Shown: piece by piece, positions 45,137 to 53,159 of the stretch
How the letters are laid out: every line of letters begins with the position of its first letter
How positions within the stretch are numbered: the first letter of the stretch is position 1
Assembly: GCF_900215575.1 (NCBI RefSeq)
Contig: NZ_OBEJ01000001.1
Coordinates: 1,215,369 to 1,279,368 of the forward strand
Direction of reading: 5' to 3'
DNA: 64,000 nucleotides
Source of the DNA: Natronoarchaeum philippinense
Lineage (GTDB): Archaea > Halobacteriota > Halobacteria > Halobacteriales > Natronoarchaeaceae
Notes under the pieces: model-generated
The model's database searches: none
Told to the model about the DNA's origin: nothing
The model's input: only the letters and a program-made list of their open reading frames with translations
Position numbers and translations under genes: made by a program

Positions 45137-46069
45137 ATGGAGAGTCTCAACCGGATGGCGATCGAGCTGGTCGACGAGGCGCTCGACTTCGCCGAGGAAC
45201 TCGACGTCGGCGCGTACGAACTCGACAACGAGGCGACGGTACTGGACTTCGGCGTCGACTTCGACGGCGGCATCGAGGCCGGACTGTTGCTCGCGGAGAT
45301 CCAGACCGCCGGGCTGGCGACCGTCCAGACCCGGATGGACGAGATCGACGGCGCACCGATCCCCCACGTCGAGCTGTCGACCGACCACCCCGCACTGGCA
45401 CTTTTGTGCGCGCAGAAAGCAGGCTGGGAGGTCAGCACCGACGAGTTCGAAGGCTTGGGCAGCGGCCCCGCCCGCGCGCTAGTCGGCGAAGAAGAGGAGT
45501 TCGCCCGCGTCGGCTACCACGACGCGTTCGACCTCACCGTGCTGGCCATCGAGAGCGACGAACTGCCCGACGAGGCCGTCGCTGAGCAGGTCGCCGATCT
45601 GGCCGAAGTCGAGACCAGCGGCGTGTTCCTGCCGACGTTCCCCACCGCGAGCGTCGTCGGGAGCGTGACGACCGCCGCCCGCGCGGCCGAACTCGCCGCG
45701 TTCCGCCTCTCGGAACTGGGCTACGATCCGCTGGATCTAGTGAGCGCGACCGCGAGCGCGCCGCTCGCGCCGGTCGCCGGCGACGAGGAGACCGCGCTCG
45801 GCCGCACCAACGACGCGCTGGCCTACGGCGGGCAGGTGTACCTGACAGTCGACTCGGAGTTCGATCGCTTCGACGAGGTCGTCTCGACGGCGACCGACGA
45901 GTACGGCCGTCCGTTCGCCGACATCTTCTCGGATGCGGACTGGGACTTCTACGAGGTCGAGGAGAGCGTGTTCGCGCCCGCACAGGTGACAATCGACGTG
46001 CTCGGCGGCCCGACCGAAACCTACGGCGCGACCGACGAGGAACTGCTCGCGGAGAGCTTCGACCTGTAG
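45137..46069 (+). CDS. mch: Methenyltetrahydromethanopterin cyclohydrolase
   Basis: 310 residues, usual Mch length. LNRMAIELVDEALDFAEELD at the start, then GIEAGLLLAEIQTAGLATVQ, TDHPALALLCAQKAGW and GSGPARAL, are the family's conserved blocks. Mch interconverts methenyl- and formyl-tetrahydropterin in C1 metabolism. In haloarchaea this enzyme is kept although they do not make methane. The next gene starts one base after its stop. Confidence 0.9.
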   Translation: MESLNRMAIELVDEALDFAEELDVGAYELDNEATVLDFGVDFDGGIEAGLLLAEIQTAGLATVQTRMDEIDGAPIPHVELSTDHPALALLCAQKAGWEVSTDEFEGLGSGPARALVGEEEEFARVGYHDAFDLTVLAIESDELPDEAVAEQVADLAEVETSGVFLPTFPTASVVGSVTTAARAAELAAFRLSELGYDPLDLVSATASAPLAPVAGDEETALGRTNDALAYGGQVYLTVDSEFDRFDEVVSTATDEYGRPFADIFSDADWDFYEVEESVFAPAQVTIDVLGGPTETYGATDEELLAESFDL

Positions 46070-46070
46070 C

Positions 46071-46547
46071 ATGTCGACGCCCCGGTTCAAGCCGGTCCCC
46101 GAACCGCCGGAGTCGCTGGACGGGCTTTCTGAGGCCCGACAGGCCGTCCCACTGGTCCCGGACGCACAGGCCGACTGCTGTGCGCGCTTGCAGCGACAGT
46201 TGGAGCTCACGAGCCGACAGGACGCCGAGACGTGGCTGACGTTCCTGCGCGCGCTCGAACTCGTCAAGCGAACCCAGCGCGGCTACGCGAGAACGCGGGA
46301 CGATTTTGACCGAGACGAGTTGGCGACCGCACTGCGAGAGCGCGTCGTCGGCGCCGAGACGGTGCTGGACGCCGCTGCGGAAAGTGCCGAGGAGAACGCG
46401 GCCGGCGCCGCATTCGAGGCCGTTCGAGAGGACGTTCCCGAGTGGGAACGGCGGCGTCACGACGACTGGGAGGCGGTCTGGCGCGACCGGACGGAGCGGC
46501 TGCTGGGATGGGTGGCGTTGTTCGACGCCGACGCGGCCGAAGCGTAA
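46071..46547 (+). CDS. Uncharacterised helical protein downstream of mch
   Basis: 158 residues, all-helical and acidic, with a conserved-looking start FKPVPEPPESLDGLSEARQA and three Trp-containing helices (TWLTFLRALELVKRTQRGYA, then DWEAVWRDRTERLLGWVALF). No motif is recognised. It begins one base after the mch stop, so it is co-transcribed; a link with C1 metabolism is inference. Confidence 0.65.
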   Translation: MSTPRFKPVPEPPESLDGLSEARQAVPLVPDAQADCCARLQRQLELTSRQDAETWLTFLRALELVKRTQRGYARTRDDFDRDELATALRERVVGAETVLDAAAESAEENAAGAAFEAVREDVPEWERRRHDDWEAVWRDRTERLLGWVALFDADAAEA

Positions 46548-46620
46548 ATGTGCGGTCGACATCGATGTGGTTCCGGCCGGTGGTCGGCGTCCCGGCGAGA
46601 GCGAACGGGTCGATAGTCGA

Positions 46621-46647
46621 CACCCACACACCACTGGTTCAAGTGCG
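46621..46647 (+). repeat. ORB-like repeat 1
   Basis: 27 bases with the core ccactggttcaagtgcg, identical to repeat 2 at 46915-46941. Confidence 0.7.
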
Positions 46648-46914
46648 CGGGAGTGTGGAGTGGGGAGGGGAGGCAAGGAGGACCAATGAGGAACGGAGGC
46701 AGCGGGAAGACACGGGGGCAACGAAAAAAGGACGATGTCGGGGTACGAGAAGTCGGGATATAGGGAGGCGGCGAGAAGACGACGTAGAACGCCCGGTGAA
46801 ACTACCCAGAGCGAACGCAAAATCAGTGTGCAGTCCTCGATGTTTGGTAGACGGTAGCCTCGCCGGCACCAAAATACGACAACCGAGACCTAGAACTCGA
46901 AGCGGCCGTTCGAA

Positions 46915-46941
46915 CACCCACACACCACTGGTTCAAGTGCG
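46915..46941 (+). repeat. ORB-like repeat 2
   Basis: Identical over 27 bases to repeat 1 and in the same direction, 51 bases beyond the orc1 stop. Confidence 0.7.
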
Positions 46942-46992
46942 TCGCAGGTGATCGGGAGGTAGCACTAGGTGAACTGCTACTCAAGTGAGCCG

Positions 46993-48207
46993 CTACTGTG
47001 GTGTGCGCCGGCGAAGGTCTGCCACGATGTCGTCGAAGGATCCGACATCTTCGAGGGCGTCTAACGAAGCCGTAATCGGGACTTCCAGCGCGTACTCGTA
47101 GTAGTTGCCGCGGGCTCCGGCGTTACGTTCGTGGCGTTCGAGGACGCTCTGCATCGTCAGGTCGCCGAGATGATCGTGGACGCTGCGCTTGGTGATCGGG
47201 TCGACGGCGAGGTGGTCGCAGTACCGACGGTACCGTGGGTACAGATCGCGCATCCGGACTGGCGTCTCGTCGCGGATCGCATGGGCAGTGACCGCCAGCA
47301 ACACGAGATGACCGTGTACGGTCAGCTGACGCATCCCTTCTTGGACGCGTTCGGTCTCGATGACGTTCCGAGCCGTCCTGACGTGCGCTTCCTCGATGGC
47401 GTCAGCGTCGTCGTTACTGGCCAGCTCGCCGGCCCGCAACAACAGCGTGATCGCCTGTCGAGCACTGCCGGTGTCTTGGGCGGCGATCGCCGCACACAGC
47501 GGAATGACATCCTGATCGAGCGCGTCGTCACGAATCGCAAGGTCGGCACGCGACCGCAGAATCTGGCGCAGTTCGCCGGCGTCGTACGGCGAGAAGTGGA
47601 GTTCTTCCTCGCAGAGCGTGTCTTTGACCTTCGGCGAGAGCTGTTCTCGGAAGGCAAAGTTGTTCGAGATGCCGATGAGACCGGGCTTGACCGATTCCAG
47701 ATAGCCGTTCGACCGAGCCCGCGGAAGTTCATAGAGAATGTCGTCGTCGGTGCCGATGTTGTCGATCTCGTCGAGGACGATCAGCACCGTTCCGCCGATC
47801 GATTCCAGCTCGTCGTAGAGCATATCGAAGACGGTCGCCTCGGGATAGCCAGTCGTGCTGATCTGGCGGTTGGGATCGCGGAGTTCGTTCACCAAGTGAA
47901 CCGCAATCTGGTACGAGGAGTTGAGCGTGTTGCAGTTGACGTGGACGATCGAGAGATCCACGTCGTCGTACCGCCGGCAGTCGGCGGCCAACTCGGAGAG
48001 CAAGTACTCGGTCGCCGCGGTCTTGCCGACGCCTGTCTTGCCGTACAGAAAGATGTTGTTGGGCTGCCAGCCATCGACGACAGGCTGAAGCGCGTCGGTG
48101 TACGCATCGAGCTCCTCGTCACGAGCTTCCAGCGAATCCGGTTCGTAATCGTCGCGGAGCGCGTCTTTCTCCTCGAAGATCGACCGCCGACGAGTGAACC
48201 GGCCCAT
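46993..48207 (-). CDS. orc1: Orc1/Cdc6-family replication initiator
   Basis: 404 residues. AAA+ ATPase with Walker A YGKTGVGKT (GKTGVGKT at 56-63), Walker B VLIVLDEIDN (141-150) and sensor 1 in GISNN. The C-terminal winged-helix domain covers about 310-404 (TPVRMRDLYPRYRRYCDHLA, then DPITKRSVHDHLGDL). It binds origin ORB repeats and loads MCM helicase. Six ORB-like repeats flank the gene. A TATA box about 27 bases upstream of the ATG (48228-48240) implies a leaderless mRNA. Confidence 0.93.
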   Translation of the reverse strand: MGRFTRRRSIFEEKDALRDDYEPDSLEARDEELDAYTDALQPVVDGWQPNNIFLYGKTGVGKTAATEYLLSELAADCRRYDDVDLSIVHVNCNTLNSSYQIAVHLVNELRDPNRQISTTGYPEATVFDMLYDELESIGGTVLIVLDEIDNIGTDDDILYELPRARSNGYLESVKPGLIGISNNFAFREQLSPKVKDTLCEEELHFSPYDAGELRQILRSRADLAIRDDALDQDVIPLCAAIAAQDTGSARQAITLLLRAGELASNDDADAIEEAHVRTARNVIETERVQEGMRQLTVHGHLVLLAVTAHAIRDETPVRMRDLYPRYRRYCDHLAVDPITKRSVHDHLGDLTMQSVLERHERNAGARGNYYEYALEVPITASLDALEDVGSFDDIVADLRRRTPQ

Positions 48208-48227
48208 ACACCAACCAGACCACTATC

Positions 48228-48240
48228 TATTCATAAAACC
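48228..48240 (-). promoter_or_regulatory. TATA element of orc1
   Basis: Minus strand reads gttttatga, centred about 27 bases before the orc1 ATG at 48207. Confidence 0.55.
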
Positions 48241-48285
48241 ACCGGATCAACTGCCTCAACTCCACCGAGTATATTTAAAAAGATC

Positions 48286-48306
48286 CACACCACCGATTCG
48301 AGTGCG
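48286..48306 (+). repeat. ORB-like repeat 3
   Basis: cacaccac-cgattcgagtgcg: 18 of 21 positions as in repeats 1 and 2, plus direction, about 80 bases upstream of orc1, right after an AT-rich tract. Confidence 0.65.
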
Positions 48307-48625
48307 CCACGACCTGTCGACACCAGCATCGGCACAAGCAGCCATCCTCTGCGGGCGAGCACGAGAGTGGCTGATAGGCGTTACACCCCACCCGGTTTCA
48401 ATACGTCGAATCGACCATCGGCGTCCCAGCATCGGCGTCGGCACGCCTCGACGCTGAACACGTCAACGCGACACTACGGCGAGTCGATGCCATATCGACT
48501 GCACGACGCCGTGCTCAAAGCGAATCGTGGATCAGACTGAGGGGACAGTAGCCACAGGAGCAGACCGGGGTATCAGCGACTGCCAGAGAAGCGACTCGAA
48601 TCACCTCGGTGTCGAACGACGGGTT

Positions 48626-48652
48626 CGCACTCGAAGGAGTGGTGTGTGAGTG
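48626..48652 (-). repeat. ORB-like repeat 4
   Basis: Reverse orientation; 23 of 27 positions agree with the complement of repeat 1. Core on the plus strand cgcactcgaaggagtgg. Confidence 0.65.
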
Positions 48653-48657
48653 TCGAA

Positions 48658-48684
48658 CGGACTTGAACGAGTGGTGGGTGAGAG
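48658..48684 (-). repeat. ORB-like repeat 5
   Basis: Reverse orientation, core on the plus strand acttgaacgagtggtgg, six bases after repeat 4. Confidence 0.6.
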
Positions 48685-48807
48685 AACCAAAGAGCAGTCG
48701 GACGAAGGCAGGTCTGAGACGTCGCCCGATTACTTTCCGGAAACAATACATCATATACCCCGGCACTCGGCCGCGCCCCCGGCACAACGGGGGCACGCCT
48801 GAGCAGT

Positions 48808-48834
48808 CGCACTTGAACGAGTGGTGTGAGACAC
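48808..48834 (-). repeat. ORB-like repeat 6
   Basis: Reverse orientation, core on the plus strand cgcacttgaacgagtgg, next to the 3' end of the epimerase gene. Confidence 0.65.
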
Positions 48835-48856
48835 CCGCCAACCGAGTCCACGTAGC

Positions 48857-49774
48857 CTACTTGTACTGCTGACAGACTCGCCGGATCCCCTCTTCAAAGT
48901 CGATCTGGGGCTCCCACCCGGTCGCCTCGTGCATCTTCGAGGCGTCCGCGCAGGTGTCGTGGACGTACACGTCCTCGGGGATCGGATTCTCGACGTACTC
49001 GGGCTCGACAGCCGTGCCCAGTTCCTCGTTCAGCAGCTCGACGACCGTGTTGAAGTCGTAGGCCTCGCCCGTCCCGAGGTTGTACACGCCGTCGAGGTCG
49101 TGCTCGGCCGCCTGCACCAGCCCGCGCACGATGTCCGAGACGTGCGTGAAATCACGCGTCTGCTCGCCGTCGCCGTACAGCACCGGCGCCTCGCCGCTCG
49201 CGATGTCGTCGGCGAACTGCGCGATCACGTTCGCGTACTCGCCCTTGTGCTCTTCGGCGCCGCCGTAGCCCTGATACACCGAGAAGAATCGCATCCCCGC
49301 CAGCGTCAGGTCGTAGTGGTTCCCAAAGTACTCCGCGTACGTCTCCCGGGCCATCTTCGAAGCCTCATAGCCCGTGTTCACCGTCACGGCCATGTCCTCG
49401 GGCGAGGGCTCGGTCCGACTCCCGTAGATCGACGACGTCGAGGCGTAAACGATCGTCTCACAGCCGTCCTCGCGCGCCTGCTCGACCACGTTCACAAAGC
49501 CCTCGACGTTCACCCGCGCCCCCGTCGTCGGGTCGTCCTCGTGCATCGCGTACGACGACAGCGCCGCGAGATGAAACACCACGTCCACCTCCGTCGGCAG
49601 GTCGTCCTCGACCACGCTGCGCTCGTGGTACTCGACGCCGTCGTCGAGATTCGCCGGCGTCCCCAGATACCCGTCGTCGACCACGATCACGTCGTTGTCG
49701 GCCGCCAGCGCGTTCGCCAGATTCGACCCGATAAACCCAGCGCCACCCGTCACCAGAATCCGCTTGTTCTGCAT
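48857..49774 (-). CDS. NAD-dependent nucleotide-sugar epimerase/dehydratase
   Basis: 305 residues, extended SDR. NAD-binding GGAGFIGS at 10-17, the catalytic segment STSSIYG, and YEASKMARE carrying the YxxxK-type Tyr/Lys. The MRFFSVYQGYGG substrate loop is of the UDP-glucose-4-epimerase class. Makes activated sugars for surface glycans. It ends at the edge of the origin region. Confidence 0.88.
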   Translation of the reverse strand: MQNKRILVTGGAGFIGSNLANALAADNDVIVVDDGYLGTPANLDDGVEYHERSVVEDDLPTEVDVVFHLAALSSYAMHEDDPTTGARVNVEGFVNVVEQAREDGCETIVYASTSSIYGSRTEPSPEDMAVTVNTGYEASKMARETYAEYFGNHYDLTLAGMRFFSVYQGYGGAEEHKGEYANVIAQFADDIASGEAPVLYGDGEQTRDFTHVSDIVRGLVQAAEHDLDGVYNLGTGEAYDFNTVVELLNEELGTAVEPEYVENPIPEDVYVHDTCADASKMHEATGWEPQIDFEEGIRRVCQQYK

Positions 49775-49836
49775 GCTTCGAGAGACGCTCGCGGATTGTC
49801 AAAAGAGTATCCACACGAGACGACCGTTCTACGATG

Positions 49837-50580
49837 TCACTCCAAGCAGTCGACCCCCGTGAACTCGAAGCGGGCGCCGCCCTCTTGGCTGTCACCGACC
49901 GTAATCGTCCAGCAGTGGGCGTCCGCAACCCGGCGAGTGATCGCCAGACCGAGCCCACTTCGGTTTTCGTCGGTCGAATGTCCAGATTCGAATGCGCGCT
50001 TGGGGTCGTCGATTTCGAACCCCTCGCCGTCGTCGGCCACGAAGAACCCCCCTTCGCCGTCCCGCTCTATGACGCCGACCCGGATGAGTTCCTCGGCCGG
50101 GCCGTGATCGATCGCGTTCTGGAACAGGTTCTCAAAGAGCAGTCTGAGACCGCCAGTATCGGCCTCGAACTCGATCGATTCCTCGATGAGCAGCGATACG
50201 GCCGGTTCGTCGATCGACAGCCACGCTCGCTCGGCGACCGACGCGAGGTCGGTCCGAGACACGTCGTCGAACCGTCGTCCGGTGCGAGCGAGCGTCACGA
50301 TGTCCTCTGTCAGCTGCTGGGAGTTATCAAGAACGGCTGCGGTCCGTTCGATGTGCTCGTCGTCGTGTTGCCGGCGCGCCAGCTCCAGCGAGCTTTGGGC
50401 GGTCGTGAGGAGATTCGAGAGGTCGTGCGACAGCACCTGTGCGACCTCTTCGAGTAGCTCCTCGTCTTCTAACGACTCGTTCTCCTCGGCGTCCACTTGT
50501 GCCAGAGTATCCCCCATCCTCGGGAACACTTTCACTCTCACTAACATAATTGCGACGGAATCCCCCAATTGTTGCTTCAT
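49837..50580 (-). CDS. Soluble sensor histidine kinase
   Basis: 247 residues. The H-box VLSHDLSNLLTTAQSSLELA has the phosphoacceptor His near residue 51. The ATPase domain has an N-box LFENLFQNAIDHG, G1 VADDGEGFEI and G2 SGLGLAITRRVADAH. There is no membrane helix and only about 45 residues before the H-box, so no obvious sensor domain; input must come from a partner. No receiver protein is adjacent. Confidence 0.87.
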   Translation of the reverse strand: MKQQLGDSVAIMLVRVKVFPRMGDTLAQVDAEENESLEDEELLEEVAQVLSHDLSNLLTTAQSSLELARRQHDDEHIERTAAVLDNSQQLTEDIVTLARTGRRFDDVSRTDLASVAERAWLSIDEPAVSLLIEESIEFEADTGGLRLLFENLFQNAIDHGPAEELIRVGVIERDGEGGFFVADDGEGFEIDDPKRAFESGHSTDENRSGLGLAITRRVADAHCWTITVGDSQEGGARFEFTGVDCLE

Positions 50581-50671
50581 CTAATTTCAGTGACGGCGGG
50601 GCGACGCCACGGCGGAGAGGAGCTGCGATCCCGTGACAAACTCTTTTGGGACGCACGCGAAACCCCCACCT

Positions 50672-51880
50672 ATGGAACCCTACGGGGGCGACGTGTCGTC
50701 GGAGCCGATCGACTACGAGCCCGTCAGCGTCAAAGACGTCCTCGTGGAGATGAAAGACACCTCCGAGCTGCTGATCGATCTGGCGTACTCGGCGGTGCTC
50801 CACCAGAGTGACGCGGTCGCCCAAGAGGTGCTCGCACTCGAAGAGAAGATGGGCGTCCTCCAGATGCGCGCGCGGATGAGCCTGTTGATGGCCGCCCGCA
50901 ACCCCCGAGACACCGAGCGGCTGGCGCCGGTGCTCGGCGTCGTCGCCGGAGCCGAGAAGATCGGCGACGCCGCCGGCGACATCGCAAAGATCGTCCTCGA
51001 AGAGATGGGACTTCCCGACGCGATGCGGGCGGCGATCCCGGACGCCGTCGAGATGCTCGTCCGTGGCACCGTCGACGCCGACTCGGAGTACGCCGGGCGG
51101 ACGCTGGGCGATGTCAATCTCGAGTCCCAGACCGGCGTGCGCGCTCTCGCGGTCCGCCGGGGCTCGGAGTGGATCCTCAACCCCGGCCCGAATACGACGA
51201 TCGAACCGGACGACGTTGTCATCCTCCGAGGCCCGGACCAGTCGATCGGAGCGGTCTACGAGACCTACACCGGCGAGGGCTACGAGCCGCCGACGGTCGA
51301 CGAGCCGAGCGTCGCCGACCTCGATCGGGCGGTCGACTCGATCGTCCACATGAAAAACCTCAGCGAGTTGGCCGTCGATCTGGCCTACAGCAGCATCCTC
51401 TTCGACAACGCCGCGCTGGCCGAGGAGGTCCGCAACCTCGAAGTCGAGGTCGACGCCCTCCAGTCCCGGTTCGAGGCGTGGACGCTCCGGGCCGCCGCCG
51501 ACGCCGACGACCCGATCAGTCTGCGCGGGTTGATCCGGCTCGGTATCTCGACGGAGGTGATCAGCGACGCCGCCTTAGAGATCAGCGAAGGCGTCCTCCG
51601 AGATATCGAGGTCCATCCGGTCGTCGAACTGGCAGTCAAGGAGAGCGACGAGATTATCTCGCGGATCGAAGTCGAGCCGGAAAGTCGACTCGTCGGGTCC
51701 ACCGTGGTCGACGGCATCCCGGACACCGAAGTCAGCATGAGCGTCATCGCCATCCGTCGGCCCGAGGAGGGCTGGCTGCTCGTCACGGACGCCGAAACCG
51801 AACTCGCCGCCGGCGACGTGCTGATCGCCAAGGGAACCCGGACCTCCGCCGAGGCGTTCGAAGAATTGACTGAAGGCTGA
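50672..51880 (+). CDS. Tandem PhoU-like / TrkA-C (RCK_C) regulatory protein
   Basis: 402 residues from the ATG at 50672. Two repeats of one plan: a helical PhoU-like part (about 20-110 and 220-310) followed by an RCK_C/TrkA-C domain (about 120-195 and 325-400; TLGDVNLESQTGVRALAVRR and GIPDTEVSMSVIAIRRPEEG). There is no membrane segment, although relatives are often named potassium channel proteins. TrkA-C domains bind nucleotides or ions to gate transporters. It converges with the two MgtE-type half-transporters, so it may regulate them (inference). Confidence 0.82.
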   Translation: MEPYGGDVSSEPIDYEPVSVKDVLVEMKDTSELLIDLAYSAVLHQSDAVAQEVLALEEKMGVLQMRARMSLLMAARNPRDTERLAPVLGVVAGAEKIGDAAGDIAKIVLEEMGLPDAMRAAIPDAVEMLVRGTVDADSEYAGRTLGDVNLESQTGVRALAVRRGSEWILNPGPNTTIEPDDVVILRGPDQSIGAVYETYTGEGYEPPTVDEPSVADLDRAVDSIVHMKNLSELAVDLAYSSILFDNAALAEEVRNLEVEVDALQSRFEAWTLRAAADADDPISLRGLIRLGISTEVISDAALEISEGVLRDIEVHPVVELAVKESDEIISRIEVEPESRLVGSTVVDGIPDTEVSMSVIAIRRPEEGWLLVTDAETELAAGDVLIAKGTRTSAEAFEELTEG

Positions 51881-51901
51881 GCGACGGCGTCCCGTCGCCG
51901 G

Positions 51902-52471
51902 TCACTGCAGGACGGCCAGCGCCACGCCGAAGAGAATGAACACGCCGAGCACGTCGGTGACGTTGGTGACGATCGGGATCGTCGTCTCGTCGGGGTCGAC
52001 GCCGAGCCGGTAGGACGCGTACGTCGCGCCGATGCTCAGGCCGGCGGCGACCAGTGCGAGCAACATCCCGCTGCCCAGCGAGATCACCAACAGGTTCGAA
52101 AGTGCCATCGGTTCGCCGAGCAGGTGGCCGATCCCAAAGGCCGCGACGCCGGTGATGCCGAACACGGTCGCCGCGAGCGCGAGCGTGGCGATCACGTCAA
52201 CCCACAGCACCGGATCGCGGGGATCAAACGACAGCGTCCCGAGGTGGAGCCGCGTCGAGAGCCGAGCGCTCAGGATTGCACCGAGATTGCCGCCGGTACC
52301 GATCATTACGGGAACGAGCACCGCGAGCACGCGATACTCCGCCAGAAACGCCTCGTAGGTGTCGAGCACGAGCCCCGAGCCGAGTTCGAGCGCGCTCAGA
52401 GCGGCCAAGATCGGCACCATCCGGCGCACGATGCCTGAGACCGTCCAGCCGCCGAGCGAGTCGGTCGCCAT
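51902..52471 (-). CDS. Half-size MgtE/SLC41-type magnesium transporter, second subunit
   Basis: 189 residues with five hydrophobic helices. The MgtE membrane-domain signature VPVMIGTGGNLGAILSARLS appears early, and DETTIPIVTNVTDVLGVFIL forms the ion-binding Asp-containing helix. It lacks the cytoplasmic N and CBS domains of bacterial MgtE. The ATG shares a base with the stop of the first half, so both are made together and probably form the two halves of one channel. Confidence 0.83.
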   Translation of the reverse strand: MATDSLGGWTVSGIVRRMVPILAALSALELGSGLVLDTYEAFLAEYRVLAVLVPVMIGTGGNLGAILSARLSTRLHLGTLSFDPRDPVLWVDVIATLALAATVFGITGVAAFGIGHLLGEPMALSNLLVISLGSGMLLALVAAGLSIGATYASYRLGVDPDETTIPIVTNVTDVLGVFILFGVALAVLQ

Positions 52472-53046
52472 CAGAGCACCACCCCCACGGTGACGAGCGC
52501 GACGTACAGGAAGAAGACGCCGAAGATGTCCCCGATCGTGGTGACGATCGGGCCGACGAGGTTGTCCGGATCCAGCCCGCGTTCGTAACTGGCGAAAATC
52601 AGCGTGAGCAGGCCGCCGATCAGCACGACCGCGGTCAGCGTCCCCGCGAGGACGAGCACGGCGACCAGTTCGAGCAGGCTGGCCGAATCCCGTCCGAGCG
52701 CTGCGAGCAGCCCCCACGAGGCCGTGGCGATGAAGACGGAGATCGTGATGCCGTTGACGTACGACGCGACGACGGCGTTGACGAGTCGCTGTTGCCACTC
52801 GAACTCGGGGTCGATCAGCCCCTGATGGATGCCGCTGGCGACGCGCGCGCCGAGCGAGCCGTAGACGTTCCCGCGAGTCGCCAGAAACGCCGGGAGGAGG
52901 AGCCACATACCGGGGAACTGCTCGAACGCGCGCGTCATCGCGTCCGAGCCGAGTACGGTGCCGGCGACCAAGCCGCCGACGAGGCTGGCGAGCAAGACGG
53001 GCAGCGACTGCCGGTAGACCTGCCAGACCTCCCGGCGGACGTCCAT
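52471..53046 (-). CDS. Half-size MgtE/SLC41-type magnesium transporter, first subunit
   Basis: 191 residues with five hydrophobic helices. MWLLLPAFLATRGNVYGSLG corresponds to the MgtE pore helix and DNLVGPIVTTIGDIFGVFFL to the Asp-bearing last helices. A paralogue of the following gene. Together they resemble one SLC41 protein cut in two. Confidence 0.83.
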   Translation of the reverse strand: MDVRREVWQVYRQSLPVLLASLVGGLVAGTVLGSDAMTRAFEQFPGMWLLLPAFLATRGNVYGSLGARVASGIHQGLIDPEFEWQQRLVNAVVASYVNGITISVFIATASWGLLAALGRDSASLLELVAVLVLAGTLTAVVLIGGLLTLIFASYERGLDPDNLVGPIVTTIGDIFGVFFLYVALVTVGVVL

Positions 53047-53159
53047 ACACGAGTGTGATCCAGTTCGATGTTAAACCTACCGAGAGGCAGAACCAGCGGC
53101 GGCGTCACGACGCCACAGCGATCGGCGCGAACGGCGTCAGTCGAGGTACTCCGCGACGA

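Larger units (their letters stand above)
46548..46992. other. Intergenic region downstream of orc1 with two identical repeats
   Basis: About 445 bases without a gene. Two identical 27-base direct repeats (46621-46647 and 46915-46941) bound a purine-rich stretch (46650-46770 is largely g/a on the plus strand). The repeats match ORB-like elements on the other side of orc1. Confidence 0.6.
48208..48856. other. Probable replication origin region
   Basis: About 650 bases without a convincing gene between orc1 and the epimerase gene. One plus-oriented ORB-like repeat (48286-48306) and three minus-oriented ones (48626, 48658, 48808) face each other. AT-rich stretches at 48272-48284 (tatatttaaaaag) and 48746-48760 (acaatacatcatata) could be unwinding elements. 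Confidence 0.7.

Noticed and set aside
48293..48540. Plus-strand open frames inside the origin region
   Set aside because: Short, without family sequence, and crossing repeat elements; better explained as non-coding origin DNA.
46621..48834. CRISPR array
   Set aside because: The repeats are too few, irregularly spaced and in both directions; they fit origin ORB elements. No cas genes are present.
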